From: Bacteroides stercoris ATCC 43183
GTDB taxonomy: Bacteria; Bacteroidota; Bacteroidia; Bacteroidales; Bacteroidaceae
Assembly (NCBI RefSeq): GCF_025147325.1
Contig: NZ_CP102262.1
Span: forward strand, 3,038,001-3,102,000
Length of the DNA stretch: 64,000 bases
Reading direction: 5' to 3'
Shown: in pieces, positions 15,805 to 24,866 of the stretch
How positions within the stretch are numbered: the stretch's first letter is position 1
How the letters are laid out: every line of letters starts with the position of its first letter
Notes under the pieces: model-generated
What the model was told of the DNA's origin: nothing
Database searches by the model: none
The model's input: the letters and a program-made list of their open reading frames with translations, nothing else
Position numbers and translations under genes: made by a program

Positions 15805-15912
15805 ATGAGCACAAAATCAAAATCCGTATGGGGCATTGTCCTCAAAACCATCGTAGCAGTAGCCACTGCCCTGGCAGGGGTATTCGGTTTCAGTTCCTTC
15901 ACAGGCCGATGA
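15805..15912 (+). CDS. smalltalk protein (35 residues)
   Basis: A very short gene encoding a basic N-terminus (MSTKSKSVWGIVLK), one hydrophobic segment (TIVAVATALAGVFGF) and a short tail SSFTGR. It matches the tiny Bacteroides family called smalltalk protein. The stop codon overlaps the amidase ATG (ATGA), so the two are translationally coupled. A single-pass membrane peptide ahead of a cell-wall amidase recalls holin-like partners, but that is only a guess. Confidence 0.82.
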   Translation: MSTKSKSVWGIVLKTIVAVATALAGVFGFSSFTGR

Positions 15913-16331
15913 GAATCATCACGCTTGCCATCATTCACTGCTCGGCCACGCCCCAGGGCGTGCGCCTGAGCTTTGACGACTGCCGCCGCGAGCACATCCG
16001 CCGCGGCTTCAGCGACATCGGCTACCACTTCTACATCACGCGCAACGGAGAGATTCACCGCGGCCGCCCGCTGGAAAAAATCGGCGCCCATTGCCAAAAC
16101 CACAACCGGCACTCCATAGGCATCTGCTACGAAGGCGGCCTGGACATCCGCGGCACACCCGCCGACACCCGCACACCGGCACAACGGGCATCGTTAGTGG
16201 CACTGCTGCGCGAACTGAAACGGATTTTTCCGAAAATTCTGGTAGTGGGACATCATGACCTGAATCCGATGAAGGAATGCCCTTGCTTTAATGCGGTGGC
16301 GGAATATGGGGGGCTGCCCAAACTGAAATGA
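15909..16331 (+). CDS. N-acetylmuramoyl-L-alanine amidase (Amidase_2 type)
   Basis: A 140-residue zinc amidase of the AmpD/T7-lysozyme type that cuts the bond between MurNAc and the stem peptide. The translation has IIHCSATPQG (first zinc His), GFSDIGYHFYITRNGEIHRGRP, the HNRHSIGICYEGG segment, and VVGHHDLNPMKECPCFN with the second zinc His and conserved Cys. No signal peptide is visible. The ATG at 15,909 overlaps the smalltalk stop codon. A strong hairpin follows at 16,371. Confidence 0.92.
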   Translation: MRIITLAIIHCSATPQGVRLSFDDCRREHIRRGFSDIGYHFYITRNGEIHRGRPLEKIGAHCQNHNRHSIGICYEGGLDIRGTPADTRTPAQRASLVALLRELKRIFPKILVVGHHDLNPMKECPCFNAVAEYGGLPKLK

Positions 16332-16370
16332 GTGCTCCGAAAAGTTACGGATTGTAGCTATAACAACATG

Positions 16371-16417
16371 AAAGGGTCGTATCAAACTCCGTTTGGGGAG
16401 TGATGATACGACCCTTT
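16371..16417. terminator. bidirectional terminator between amidase and capsule operon
   Basis: Arms AAAGGGTCGTATCA (16,371-16,384) and TGATACGACCCTTT (16,404-16,417) pair perfectly over 14 bases, with inner arms ACTCC (16,386-16,390) and GGAGT (16,397-16,401). It sits between convergent genes that end at 16,331 and 16,474, so it can close both transcripts. Confidence 0.88.
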
Positions 16418-16473
16418 CTTGAATATTTTTGAGTCTATTTCAGCCTTTCCTGAGTCTTCCAGGATATTCTAAT

Positions 16474-17298
16474 CTATTTCTTTTGCGACAAAGCATCCAG
16501 GCATTCTTTGTTTCTCTGCATTCTCTTTTTATCAAATACCCATCCCCACTTATTAAAATATTGAATAGCAGAGCAAATATGATATTTCAATAATTTCCAA
16601 CTTTTATAAGAGCCTTTTTCATATCCATGATACACAGATGCCATAGGATAGAACATTGTTTTAGACACCTCTCCTATTCTACGGCATAAATCAACATCCT
16701 CAGAATACATAAAAAAACGTTCATCAAAACCACCTACCTTTTTTAAAACATCTACTCGCATAAACATGAAGCATCCGGACAGCACCGGAATCTCCATTAT
16801 TTTGTCATACCCCATAGCATGCAATTCATATTTATAAGCACGTTTCTCCTTATATTTCTTTATAGGAATAAAACGTCTCCCAAACAAATCCATTGGAGAA
16901 GGCAACAACTTACATAGATACTGGATGTTACTGTCTGAATAAAGGATTTTGGGCATAACCTGCCCCACATCGGGGTTATGATTCATGTATTCACAAATTT
17001 TCGTGACAGCATCAGCCTTAAACTTTATATCAGGATTTAAAACAATATGATAACAAGCATTTTTCCTTATAGCTTCGCGAATGGCGATGTTATGCCCTGC
17101 ACCGTATCCCAGATTCCGGTCGTTAAAGACATAAAAAACTCTCTTTTTATCAAATTTTGCGACAAAACTTTCCAGTTCCCTATTAGGGGAGTTATCTATC
17201 AGATAGAGAAAGGAAATACAGCTATCCAATACACTGGAAACAACCGTATTCAATTCATCTTTTGCTGTCTTATAAAGAACAATAGAGGAAGTTATCAT
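16474..17298 (-). CDS. glycosyltransferase family 2 (WbbL/rhamnosyltransferase-like)
   Basis: A 274-residue GT-A-fold glycosyltransferase, last gene of the capsule operon. Motifs are the N-terminal SSIVLYKTAKDEL, NRNLGYGAGHN-type sugar-nucleotide region (DRNLGYGAGHNIAIREA), the DxD-like HIVLNPDI, the acceptor-region SGCFMFMRVDVLKKVGGFDERFFMYSEDVDLCRR. This pattern is shared with WbbL-type rhamnosyl and related transferases. The sugar is unknown. AT-rich like its neighbours. Confidence 0.88.
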   Translation of the reverse strand: MITSSIVLYKTAKDELNTVVSSVLDSCISFLYLIDNSPNRELESFVAKFDKKRVFYVFNDRNLGYGAGHNIAIREAIRKNACYHIVLNPDIKFKADAVTKICEYMNHNPDVGQVMPKILYSDSNIQYLCKLLPSPMDLFGRRFIPIKKYKEKRAYKYELHAMGYDKIMEIPVLSGCFMFMRVDVLKKVGGFDERFFMYSEDVDLCRRIGEVSKTMFYPMASVYHGYEKGSYKSWKLLKYHICSAIQYFNKWGWVFDKKRMQRNKECLDALSQKK

Positions 17299-17324
17299 TA
17301 GTTTTCAGAATATAAATGTATTTG

Positions 17325-18296
17325 TTATTTTAAATTTAAAAGTAATCTTTGCATTGTAACGTACAGATGTAGCATATAAAAACGGCGTTTTCTCAATAAA
17401 TATAAAAAGCAACGTTTTCTTAATGGTAAAAGCTTTATATATTTATTTTCATACCACTGAGGTATTTTTCTTTCAAAACTGCATATAATGTCCTTAACAA
17501 CTTTTTCATTTACTCCTGCATCTATTGCCTTAAATACAGCACCGTATAAAACCAAATGAATACCTCTATATGTTTTTTCTTCTTCAAACTCAACCGAAAC
17601 ATTTTCATATATGAAAGTAAAAGCATCTACAAAACCTTGATAAATACGTTTGTTTTGAGAAGTGGAAAGAGACTGTTCACGATATAGATAATTATAAAAC
17701 GGAGTAGGAATATATGTAACCTTATGTGATAAAGATATTAATAATGGAACGGCTGCCGCATCCTCCGAGTTATACAACGAGGGTAACTTGATTTTCTTTA
17801 TAATGTCCGATTTTACGACAAGTGCACACAAAGAATCAAAAGCTATAGCTACATAATCTTTAATGGAACGCGCTTCATCCAAAAAGCGGGTACACTGTAT
17901 ATGCTTCCTTTTACCACTTTTATAATTCCGATAAAAGTCGAAAAAAATCATATCATAATCATCTGTTGACAGCTTTTGATAAATATTCTCCAAAAAGCAT
18001 TTTTCATACCAGTCGTCACTATCCATAAATGTTACGTATGCTCCTTTAGCGGCAAGAACTCCCGCTTCTCTTGCCTTACCCGGACCACCATTCTTCTCCA
18101 TTCGTATCAAATGAGTATTTAATTTGGTCTGTTCACAAAAGGTCCGCAAAAAATCATAAGTATTGTCTGTGGAACAATCGTCAATAAAAATAACCTCAAA
18201 GTCTGCAAATATTTGCTTTTCCAATGAAGCAAGGCAACGCTGCATCAAATTGGAAGAGTTATAGCAAGGGATTATAACGGAAAAAAAAGGATGCAT
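17325..18296 (-). CDS. glycosyltransferase family 2
   Basis: A 323-residue GT-A glycosyltransferase. The N-terminal FSVIIPCYNSSNLMQRCLASL, EVIFIDDCSTDNT, the NGGPGKAREAGV region and the catalytic metal motif FMDSDDWYE are all present in order. The C-terminal half (about residues 200-323) is helical and rich in Lys/Arg. It lies 12 bases after the Wzy-like gene on the same strand. Donor and acceptor cannot be read from the sequence. Confidence 0.9.
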   Translation of the reverse strand: MHPFFSVIIPCYNSSNLMQRCLASLEKQIFADFEVIFIDDCSTDNTYDFLRTFCEQTKLNTHLIRMEKNGGPGKAREAGVLAAKGAYVTFMDSDDWYEKCFLENIYQKLSTDDYDMIFFDFYRNYKSGKRKHIQCTRFLDEARSIKDYVAIAFDSLCALVVKSDIIKKIKLPSLYNSEDAAAVPLLISLSHKVTYIPTPFYNYLYREQSLSTSQNKRIYQGFVDAFTFIYENVSVEFEEEKTYRGIHLVLYGAVFKAIDAGVNEKVVKDIICSFERKIPQWYENKYIKLLPLRKRCFLYLLRKRRFYMLHLYVTMQRLLLNLK

Positions 18297-18308
18297 TTTA
18301 ATAAATCT

Positions 18309-19361
18309 TTAATGAATAAGTAATTGTCCGAAAATAGTCTGGTATGGGTACACATTCAATATATTTCGTTCAAAGAAGAAAACAGACAATAAAAATAATG
18401 AAAAGACCACCAGTTTCCTATATTTCGAATCCAACTGATACAAAGCTGCCATATTGAACAAAGCCACAAAGAGGAATAAAGTATTTAAACGTCCGAAGAT
18501 CTGTACCTTTATAGTCAGAATATTGACAATTACATAAACTAAATTTAATAATATAAGATACAGATTTTTAGGATTCTGTTCCAATAGTTTCTTTCTGAAA
18601 AAGAATATAACAAAAGGTATTGACAGTCGAATTAGGACTCCCAAGCCACTGCCTATTTCAACCTCCGAATTCCAGTCTGTATTCATATAACCTCCGTAAC
18701 GGGGTATCAATAGCATTGCAACTGTGAAAATCACATTAATAAAGTTAAATTTAACAACAAGTATATAAAAAATAAATATCAGTCCATAGATATAAATCGG
18801 CTTGCCTAGTTTGAATTTCTTAAAAGGATAAGTGAGTAATGCAAATAACGCAGAGAAATGAAATAACAAGGATGAGATACCGTATAAATATGTCTTAAGT
18901 TTATTGTCTGAATATAAATAATAATATAACGCACATATTAAGAATGTTACAGCCAAAAATTGACGAACAAAAGATAAACTATCAATATATACATACAGAG
19001 TATAAAAAGAACTTATTAGAAAAAAGCTTTTTCTCCCAATACAAAAAGATATAGGAAAATACATTACGAAAGAGGTCAATATAAAAATCCATTGTGTCTC
19101 TAAATCAAGATAACGGGCCGAATTTTGCAACAACAAAAAACCTGGTTCATCAATATAGGCATCAACCAAATTATTGTATATTTCTGAATAATTCCCATAA
19201 TCATAACCAACCTCGTATCTTATTGCAGCAGGAACAAATAAAGTAAAGAAAAATAACCAACGAGCCAATATGCGATGACTCCTATTGTTGCTGAATTCTG
19301 CAATATATCCACAAGCAATAGAATTTAATAATATGATATTATAAATCAAAAATGAAAACAT
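18309..19361 (-). CDS. EpsG-like oligosaccharide repeat-unit polymerase (Wzy)
   Basis: A 350-residue multi-span membrane protein with about ten hydrophobic segments. Features of the EpsG/Wzy group are the early loop FTLFVPAAIRYEVGYDYGNYSEIYN, with Arg and Gly-Tyr-Asp-Tyr, followed by LLLQNSARYL, and repeated hydrophobic helices afterwards. In the Wzx/Wzy route it would join lipid-linked repeat units on the periplasmic face. It is the only polymerase candidate in the locus and lies between glycosyltransferase genes. Confidence 0.82.
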   Translation of the reverse strand: MFSFLIYNIILLNSIACGYIAEFSNNRSHRILARWLFFFTLFVPAAIRYEVGYDYGNYSEIYNNLVDAYIDEPGFLLLQNSARYLDLETQWIFILTSFVMYFPISFCIGRKSFFLISSFYTLYVYIDSLSFVRQFLAVTFLICALYYYLYSDNKLKTYLYGISSLLFHFSALFALLTYPFKKFKLGKPIYIYGLIFIFYILVVKFNFINVIFTVAMLLIPRYGGYMNTDWNSEVEIGSGLGVLIRLSIPFVIFFFRKKLLEQNPKNLYLILLNLVYVIVNILTIKVQIFGRLNTLFLFVALFNMAALYQLDSKYRKLVVFSLFLLSVFFFERNILNVYPYQTIFGQLLIH

Positions 19362-19397
19362 TTTCTATAAAGAGCAATCGTATTGACCGATATTTTT

Positions 19398-20357
19398 TTA
19401 ATTACTATATTTTGATTTCAGAACTTTTTGAACCCAAACAGGAAAAGCTTTATAAAACCACAGATATATATGAATATAAAAATAATGGCAGGTATCCCAT
19501 CCGAAAATTCTATCAATGCTTTTCCTGTCAGAAACAGTCAGGCTATTGTCTTTTAGAATTCTTCCTATCGAAACACTTGTCCCGACAATGGCCAAATATC
19601 CTATGTTTTTTTGAGTCTTCCTACGAAGTTTTTTACTACTCAATTTTAACAAGTCCTCCGCTATAAACAATATATCATGAAATTTCTTCAACGTATATTC
19701 CGAACGAATAATAGAGCCTTGCCTCAAGTAGTAATTATAAATACAGATGTTTTTATAATATATAGCATTAGCATGCAATAACATTTTAGGCATCCAATTT
19801 ACATCTTCAAAAAAAATACCTTTTGTAAAAAAAAGGTTATTATCCAGCAGAAAACTCTTTTTATAAATACCTTGTACAACCAAAATATTGATAGATTTTA
19901 CGTAATACCGGTTAAAATAATCTTCACCGGTATAAACACGACTTTGCTCCTCGATTATAGCAGGTAGATAATGCCTGTTTTCGCCCTCTACAATATTAGA
20001 ATAATTGCCTACAAGAACATCTGGAAGAGAATTGTACCCACTACGGAAAAGAGTAACCAAATTCTCAGCTTTAATAGTATCATCACTATCCAAAAAATAA
20101 ACATATTCTCCACAAGCGTGCCGTAAACCGACATTTCTTGCTTCACCCAGGCCTTGATTATCTTGGTTTATAATCTTTATGTGAGGATATTTTTTTGCAT
20201 AGTCTTCTACTATAGCCATACTTCCATCAGGCGTTCCATCATTGACTATTATTACCTCACAAGCTAAACCCAAGCCAAAAATTTTAGAAACACTATCCAA
20301 ACATCGGCCTATATATGCCTCTACATTGTATATAGGAATGACAATAGATAATTCCAT
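19398..20357 (-). CDS. glycosyltransferase family 2
   Basis: A 319-residue GT-A glycosyltransferase. Motifs are LSIVIPIYNVEAYIGRCLDSV at the N-terminus, CEVIIVNDGTPDGS, INQDNQGLGEARNVGL and YFLDSDDTI (DxD-type metal site near residue 92). The second half contains KSFLLDNNLFFTKGIFFEDVNWMPKML, a region seen in many capsule transferases. It begins 7 bases after the LicD-like gene ends, within the operon. Confidence 0.9.
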   Translation of the reverse strand: MELSIVIPIYNVEAYIGRCLDSVSKIFGLGLACEVIIVNDGTPDGSMAIVEDYAKKYPHIKIINQDNQGLGEARNVGLRHACGEYVYFLDSDDTIKAENLVTLFRSGYNSLPDVLVGNYSNIVEGENRHYLPAIIEEQSRVYTGEDYFNRYYVKSINILVVQGIYKKSFLLDNNLFFTKGIFFEDVNWMPKMLLHANAIYYKNICIYNYYLRQGSIIRSEYTLKKFHDILFIAEDLLKLSSKKLRRKTQKNIGYLAIVGTSVSIGRILKDNSLTVSDRKSIDRIFGWDTCHYFYIHIYLWFYKAFPVWVQKVLKSKYSN

Positions 20358-20364
20358 TGAATAT

Positions 20365-21087
20365 TTAATTATATATTATACACTTAGCCGATATTTCTTC
20401 TTGAGAATACCAAGTTAGATTGGGAGAGTCTGTTACATAATTAAAATTAGGATCTGGAGTCATATAGCCTTCACCATAATTAGCCTTCAAGTACTCATCT
20501 GTATTTGCCGGTATTTGCACAATGGTATTTTTAAAATTCATCTCAGTAAATCCCTTACACGGCGTTTTTATCTCTGCCACAATAGCCGGTAACTCAATAC
20601 CTTTTTCCAATAAAATATTTGGTGGACAACTGAAAGTATATGTATATAGATTGTCTGTATCATCTTTTTTATAATAAAAAAAGAAATCAAAATTGACATC
20701 CTTATATCTATAGGTCAATTCCCTCCCATATTCATGCCCTGCAATAAAAAATTCTCGTACAGAAGTGAAGCCGTTTTCCTGCATAAGTGTTTTTATTTTA
20801 TCATAATCAGTACCAAATGCTCCAAAATCCATATCAAAATCATTTTTTATAAAGTCAGAATCACGATAAGCCCCCAATAAAGTCCCAAAGTCAAGCCAAA
20901 CATGTATTCCATTCTTTTTAAGAAGCTGAATAACTGTATTAAAAACAACATCCGAGTTTTCAAGGAACTTTACCTTCTCTTCAGCTATTACTAATTTTCG
21001 GTGATAACTTAAGAAAGGTTCAAGCATTATCTTAAACAGATAACACTTTTTCAAATAAAAAAGAGTTTTGGTTATAAAAAAGCGCAT
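20365..21087 (-). CDS. LicD-like nucleotidyltransferase-fold transferase
   Basis: A 240-residue protein whose core HVWLDFGTLLGAYRDSDFIKNDFDMDFGAF (residues 57-86) is the LicD/fukutin signature: an aromatic-Leu-x-x-Gly-Thr-Leu-Leu-Gly stretch followed by an acidic D-x-D metal site. LicD proteins transfer phosphocholine from CDP-choline onto glycans. Here the same operon has PEP mutase, phosphonopyruvate decarboxylase and a LicC-like nucleotidyltransferase, so it may transfer a CMP-activated phosphonate. That last step is inference. No membrane segment is evident apart from a hydrophobic N-terminus. Confidence 0.82.
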   Translation of the reverse strand: MRFFITKTLFYLKKCYLFKIMLEPFLSYHRKLVIAEEKVKFLENSDVVFNTVIQLLKKNGIHVWLDFGTLLGAYRDSDFIKNDFDMDFGAFGTDYDKIKTLMQENGFTSVREFFIAGHEYGRELTYRYKDVNFDFFFYYKKDDTDNLYTYTFSCPPNILLEKGIELPAIVAEIKTPCKGFTEMNFKNTIVQIPANTDEYLKANYGEGYMTPDPNFNYVTDSPNLTWYSQEEISAKCIIYN

Positions 21088-21132
21088 ATTTTCTTTACTT
21101 TAAAATTAATGTTTCTAATGTTTTTAGAATCT

Positions 21133-22242
21133 CTATATTCTGTTTTTTAAATCGGATATATATTTCTTCAAATCATTTTTATCTGCAATGAGAAATGAAT
21201 AGATAACAGGGCGCATAAAACCGGAAATTATGAAACCGTACTTTTTTTCAAGAGACAGAAAATTTGTGTTTAATAATTCATTGAACTCAATCATATTCTT
21301 ACAATACAGTTCGTATCTTTCCTTACGGTAATTTTTTCTCATGGCGTGTAAATGAAACCAAAGAAATCCTCCCCAATATATTTTTTCAGAGCTTCTCATT
21401 ATCTCTACTATTCGGTTTAAATCCTTTTCATATAAAGGCTGATAATAAGTCTTACCAGATATTGGGAAAATCAAATGATCGCCAGAACCATTGATTGGTG
21501 GTTGTACTCCATTATCATATGTACCCGCTGCCACTCCTATCCGAGTCGATTTGAAAATATTCAGACCAGAAAAAGAGGATATAACCTTATCATTTTGTAT
21601 CTTCTTTTTTGTATAACGTTCAACCATAGTCATCAACTTTTCAGGGAAAAAAAGCGGAGCGACAAAACGGTTAAACAAAAACGGGAGCTTAGCAAAAAGA
21701 CGTATCAAAAAGAAATAGTATTGATATGATATATTTTCACTCAACGAGATAGCAACCTTCTCCTTACACCGATACAAATCACAAAAAGCCTTGAGTTTAT
21801 CTGTAAAGTATATCTGATCTGCATCAATCTTCATTGCATAACGATATTGTGCCTTAGATAAAGTATAGTTATAATAATTGGCTAACAAATGCACTGAGTC
21901 CATAGAATAGCTGGTAGCAAGTTCATAATCCGCATCAGATAACTCATGAGACAAGATTTTAGGCTTATAATAATATATTCTAATCTTATCGGGATATTGT
22001 TTCTTCTTTTGAAGGATTATGTCCAATGTATTATCTACGCTATCCTGATATGTTATCACCAGCTCATCCAATGCCTCAATGCAGGAATCTATACTCTCAG
22101 CAACAAAATCCGCGTCATTCTTGATTCTTAATAATCCTGAAACCCCGACAGGTTTTACCCTGTCAAAAGATGAAATTTCAACGGAATAATCTTTTTCTTC
22201 CTTTTCTTCGAATACCCAATTATTATCTTCTACTTTTGACAT
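21133..22242 (-). CDS. glycosyltransferase-like protein (GT2-related)
   Basis: A 369-residue protein with a GT-A type start around residue 32 (GVSGLLRIKNDADFVAESIDSCIEALDELVITYQDSVDNT) and a likely metal motif in RYAMKIDADQIYF near residue 140. The C-terminal part has NGSGDHLIFPISGKTYYQPLYEKD and a WGGFLWFHLHAMRKNY segment that I have seen in capsule transferases of unknown specificity. It overlaps the flippase gene by 20 bases, so it is firmly in the operon. Substrate unknown. Confidence 0.72.
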   Translation of the reverse strand: MSKVEDNNWVFEEKEEKDYSVEISSFDRVKPVGVSGLLRIKNDADFVAESIDSCIEALDELVITYQDSVDNTLDIILQKKKQYPDKIRIYYYKPKILSHELSDADYELATSYSMDSVHLLANYYNYTLSKAQYRYAMKIDADQIYFTDKLKAFCDLYRCKEKVAISLSENISYQYYFFLIRLFAKLPFLFNRFVAPLFFPEKLMTMVERYTKKKIQNDKVISSFSGLNIFKSTRIGVAAGTYDNGVQPPINGSGDHLIFPISGKTYYQPLYEKDLNRIVEIMRSSEKIYWGGFLWFHLHAMRKNYRKERYELYCKNMIEFNELLNTNFLSLEKKYGFIISGFMRPVIYSFLIADKNDLKKYISDLKNRI

Positions 22243-23680
22243 AACAGATTATTTTTTTGCTGTAATTTACCAATATAATACTTTCTCTAAATTTAAATAT
22301 GAATAATCCTGCCAATACAAAAAGCACAGCTATAGGAATCTCTATCGCCACTTTTGCATATGCATTATCTATTAGCAATCCCACTCCATATATAAATATA
22401 CCCATTGATACTGAAATCGTTAAAACCGGCAGCAACTCTTTCCACTGTTCTCGCATAGACAGAGATATAACCTTAGAGGTGAAAAACATACCGACAAAAA
22501 CATTGAAAAGTAAACTTACTGCAATTCCTGCACACATAGCTTTTATCCCCAATGGAATGGTTAACAGCAATACAGCTACAGAATTGATTTTTTTTAAAAC
22601 TTCGGATTTCAAAACATAATCCGTACGTCCTACTGCATTCAATACTAAATAGTTGAAGTTTATCACAGGATACCACATATAGGCAATACATAACAACTGC
22701 AATAACACAGCAGCAGGACTCCACCTATCTGTTAAAACTATATTTATAATCGGGTCGGCCAAACAGCATAACCCAATCATTAAAGAAAATATCAGCAAGC
22801 AAGTCAATCTTAAATAATGTATGTAATGTTGCTTCAATATTTCCGGTTTTTCCTGCTGAGCACACAATAAAGGATAAATAACCCTATTTATAATGAAAGT
22901 TATATTATATGACGGTAATTGAGAAAAGACGAAAGCCCTATTGTAAAAGCCGACCTGGTCTGCCGAGAATTTTTTACCAATAACCAATGTATACAGATTG
23001 GTATATATAGTTTCCAATAATCCTGACAGCAATAGTTTAGAACCAAAATTAAACAACTCTTTAAAAGATTTCAAAGAAAAAGATAACAAAGGAAACCATC
23101 TGACACAACACCATAGTAGAACAACATTTAGCATATTGTTAAGCAAAGTTTGAACCACTAAAGTCCATACCCCATAACCTGTATAAGCCAAATAAACACC
23201 AACTCCACCACTTACAACAACAGCTGCCAAAGAAATAATAGCTTGCAATTTAAAATTCATATCTACCGTTAGTTTCGTAATCTGAACTATCGATAATGAA
23301 TTAATTATTAAATTCAAACTGATAACTTTAGTTAGTAATTCAAGCCTTGGCTCACTATAAAATGAGGCTATAAAAGGGGAACTTACATATAATATTGCAT
23401 ACACAACAACTCCTATTAAAACATTAAAATAAAAAGCTGTAGAATAATCAATATTCGTCCGTTGTTGTTTATGTATCAAAGCATTAGAAAAGCCACAATC
23501 AATAAAAGTCTGAGCTATAGCCATAAAAATAGAAAGCATAGCAATCAAACCATAATCCGATGGCTGAACCAAACGAGCTATGATGACACTTAAAATCAAT
23601 TGGATTGCTTGCACAGAGAAACGTTCTATTGCACTCCATAGAACTCCTGATGCCGTTTTCCTTCCCTCTCCCTCTGACAT
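22223..23680 (-). CDS. Wzx-type oligosaccharide flippase
   Basis: A 485-residue membrane protein of the WzxC/MOP superfamily with about 12-14 hydrophobic helices. The N-terminus (SGVLWSAIERFSVQAIQLILSVIIARLVQPSDYGLIAM) and the loop IHKQQRTNIDYSTAFYFN are typical of the family. It would flip undecaprenyl-linked repeat units to the periplasm for the EpsG-like polymerase. Its start is one base from the stop of the upstream dehydrogenase gene. Confidence 0.92.
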   Translation of the reverse strand: MSEGEGRKTASGVLWSAIERFSVQAIQLILSVIIARLVQPSDYGLIAMLSIFMAIAQTFIDCGFSNALIHKQQRTNIDYSTAFYFNVLIGVVVYAILYVSSPFIASFYSEPRLELLTKVISLNLIINSLSIVQITKLTVDMNFKLQAIISLAAVVVSGGVGVYLAYTGYGVWTLVVQTLLNNMLNVVLLWCCVRWFPLLSFSLKSFKELFNFGSKLLLSGLLETIYTNLYTLVIGKKFSADQVGFYNRAFVFSQLPSYNITFIINRVIYPLLCAQQEKPEILKQHYIHYLRLTCLLIFSLMIGLCCLADPIINIVLTDRWSPAAVLLQLLCIAYMWYPVINFNYLVLNAVGRTDYVLKSEVLKKINSVAVLLLTIPLGIKAMCAGIAVSLLFNVFVGMFFTSKVISLSMREQWKELLPVLTISVSMGIFIYGVGLLIDNAYAKVAIEIPIAVLFVLAGLFIFKFRESIILVNYSKKIICYVKSRR

Positions 23681-23681
23681 A

Positions 23682-24866
23682 TCAACAGTTAGTAGCTGGC
23701 TTTATTATATTGTCAATAATATATTGTCCTACTTCATCAATATCATTAAAATGAACCTCTAACGGCAAATCTTTACCCCAAACGTTCTTCACTTTTTCCA
23801 CCAATTCCGGTGTATAATAAAGATTACCTTCTTTTATATCCGCAACTCCATCCAGATAAATAGACTCTCTATTAATCATACGCATCTTTTCCATAGAAAA
23901 GATAGATGTGTCAAAATATGACGTTGCTACCGAACCGGTAGCATCAATTATATAGGGATAACCACCTATTTCACCGTTTACTCCAGGAGTATGAATTTTC
24001 ACCTTCTTTTTATTAGAAATAGCATCCAATATGGAATATATGATATTGAAATTACTGGAAGCATTCATCATATTACGCTTTTGGTCAACAGGCATAGGAA
24101 TCATACAAGCTTTTAATAAAGCATCCTTATCTATAGGCAGAGAATCACCCCGATAGCGAACATCCAACAATATATCAACCCCTTCGGAATGCCCTTCCTT
24201 ACTAATCACAACATCATGAAAATGACTTACGCACAATGTAATATCAATCTCATTCAGATTCTCTATTCCATATTTATCAGCAATGTAAAATTTCATTCTC
24301 GGAATCAAATGATTCAAATTACCGCTTCCAAAATCAAAATAGGCATTCCCTGCTGATTTCAGCCAAGGAATTACGGCATCTGAATAAGAAGTATTTATAG
24401 ATATAGCATTGCAGTCTGCCGCTTCATACGCTTTCATAATATTACGGGCATAACGAATGGACAAAGGAGTCCAAATTCCATAAGCACGCAAATTATTCCA
24501 AGAAAGGCTTCCATACTTTAACCCCGAATAAACACGGCTACTATTAATTATAAAATCAGGATGCCATTTGTCTAAACATAATGCTATAGATGAAACGTCT
24601 TCCAAATTACAATCTGCCTCCACATCTATCTTGCTTCGTAACTGACCGCGAATAGCAGCTGCCGTTCTCACAATATTGACATCCTTCTGCATTTTCTCTG
24701 CATTACGACCTGCAACCACTATGTGCAAGCGCTTGTCAGACAGGCTTATCAAATAATCTAACAAGTACACTCCTACACTGCCCAAGCCTATTATCATAAT
24801 AGTTACGGGAGTATCAGTTTTCATTTTGGCCTGTAGCAAAGCCAATTTCTCATTTATTGATTTCAT
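23682..24866 (-). CDS. Rossmann-fold NAD(P)-binding protein, unknown substrate
   Basis: A 394-residue protein with a dinucleotide-binding site TIMIIGLGSVGVYLLDYL (residues 22-39) and a following acidic/basic strand end (HIVVAGRNAEKM), which resembles saccharopine dehydrogenase-type oxidoreductases. Later stretches include HPDFIINSSRVYSG and NAYFDFGSGNLNHLIPRMKF. It overlaps the LicC-like gene by 17 bases. Given the pathway around it, it could reduce or modify phosphonoacetaldehyde or a sugar intermediate, but no motif proves the substrate. Confidence 0.65.
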   Translation of the reverse strand: MKSINEKLALLQAKMKTDTPVTIMIIGLGSVGVYLLDYLISLSDKRLHIVVAGRNAEKMQKDVNIVRTAAAIRGQLRSKIDVEADCNLEDVSSIALCLDKWHPDFIINSSRVYSGLKYGSLSWNNLRAYGIWTPLSIRYARNIMKAYEAADCNAISINTSYSDAVIPWLKSAGNAYFDFGSGNLNHLIPRMKFYIADKYGIENLNEIDITLCVSHFHDVVISKEGHSEGVDILLDVRYRGDSLPIDKDALLKACMIPMPVDQKRNMMNASSNFNIIYSILDAISNKKKVKIHTPGVNGEIGGYPYIIDATGSVATSYFDTSIFSMEKMRMINRESIYLDGVADIKEGNLYYTPELVEKVKNVWGKDLPLEVHFNDIDEVGQYIIDNIIKPATNC

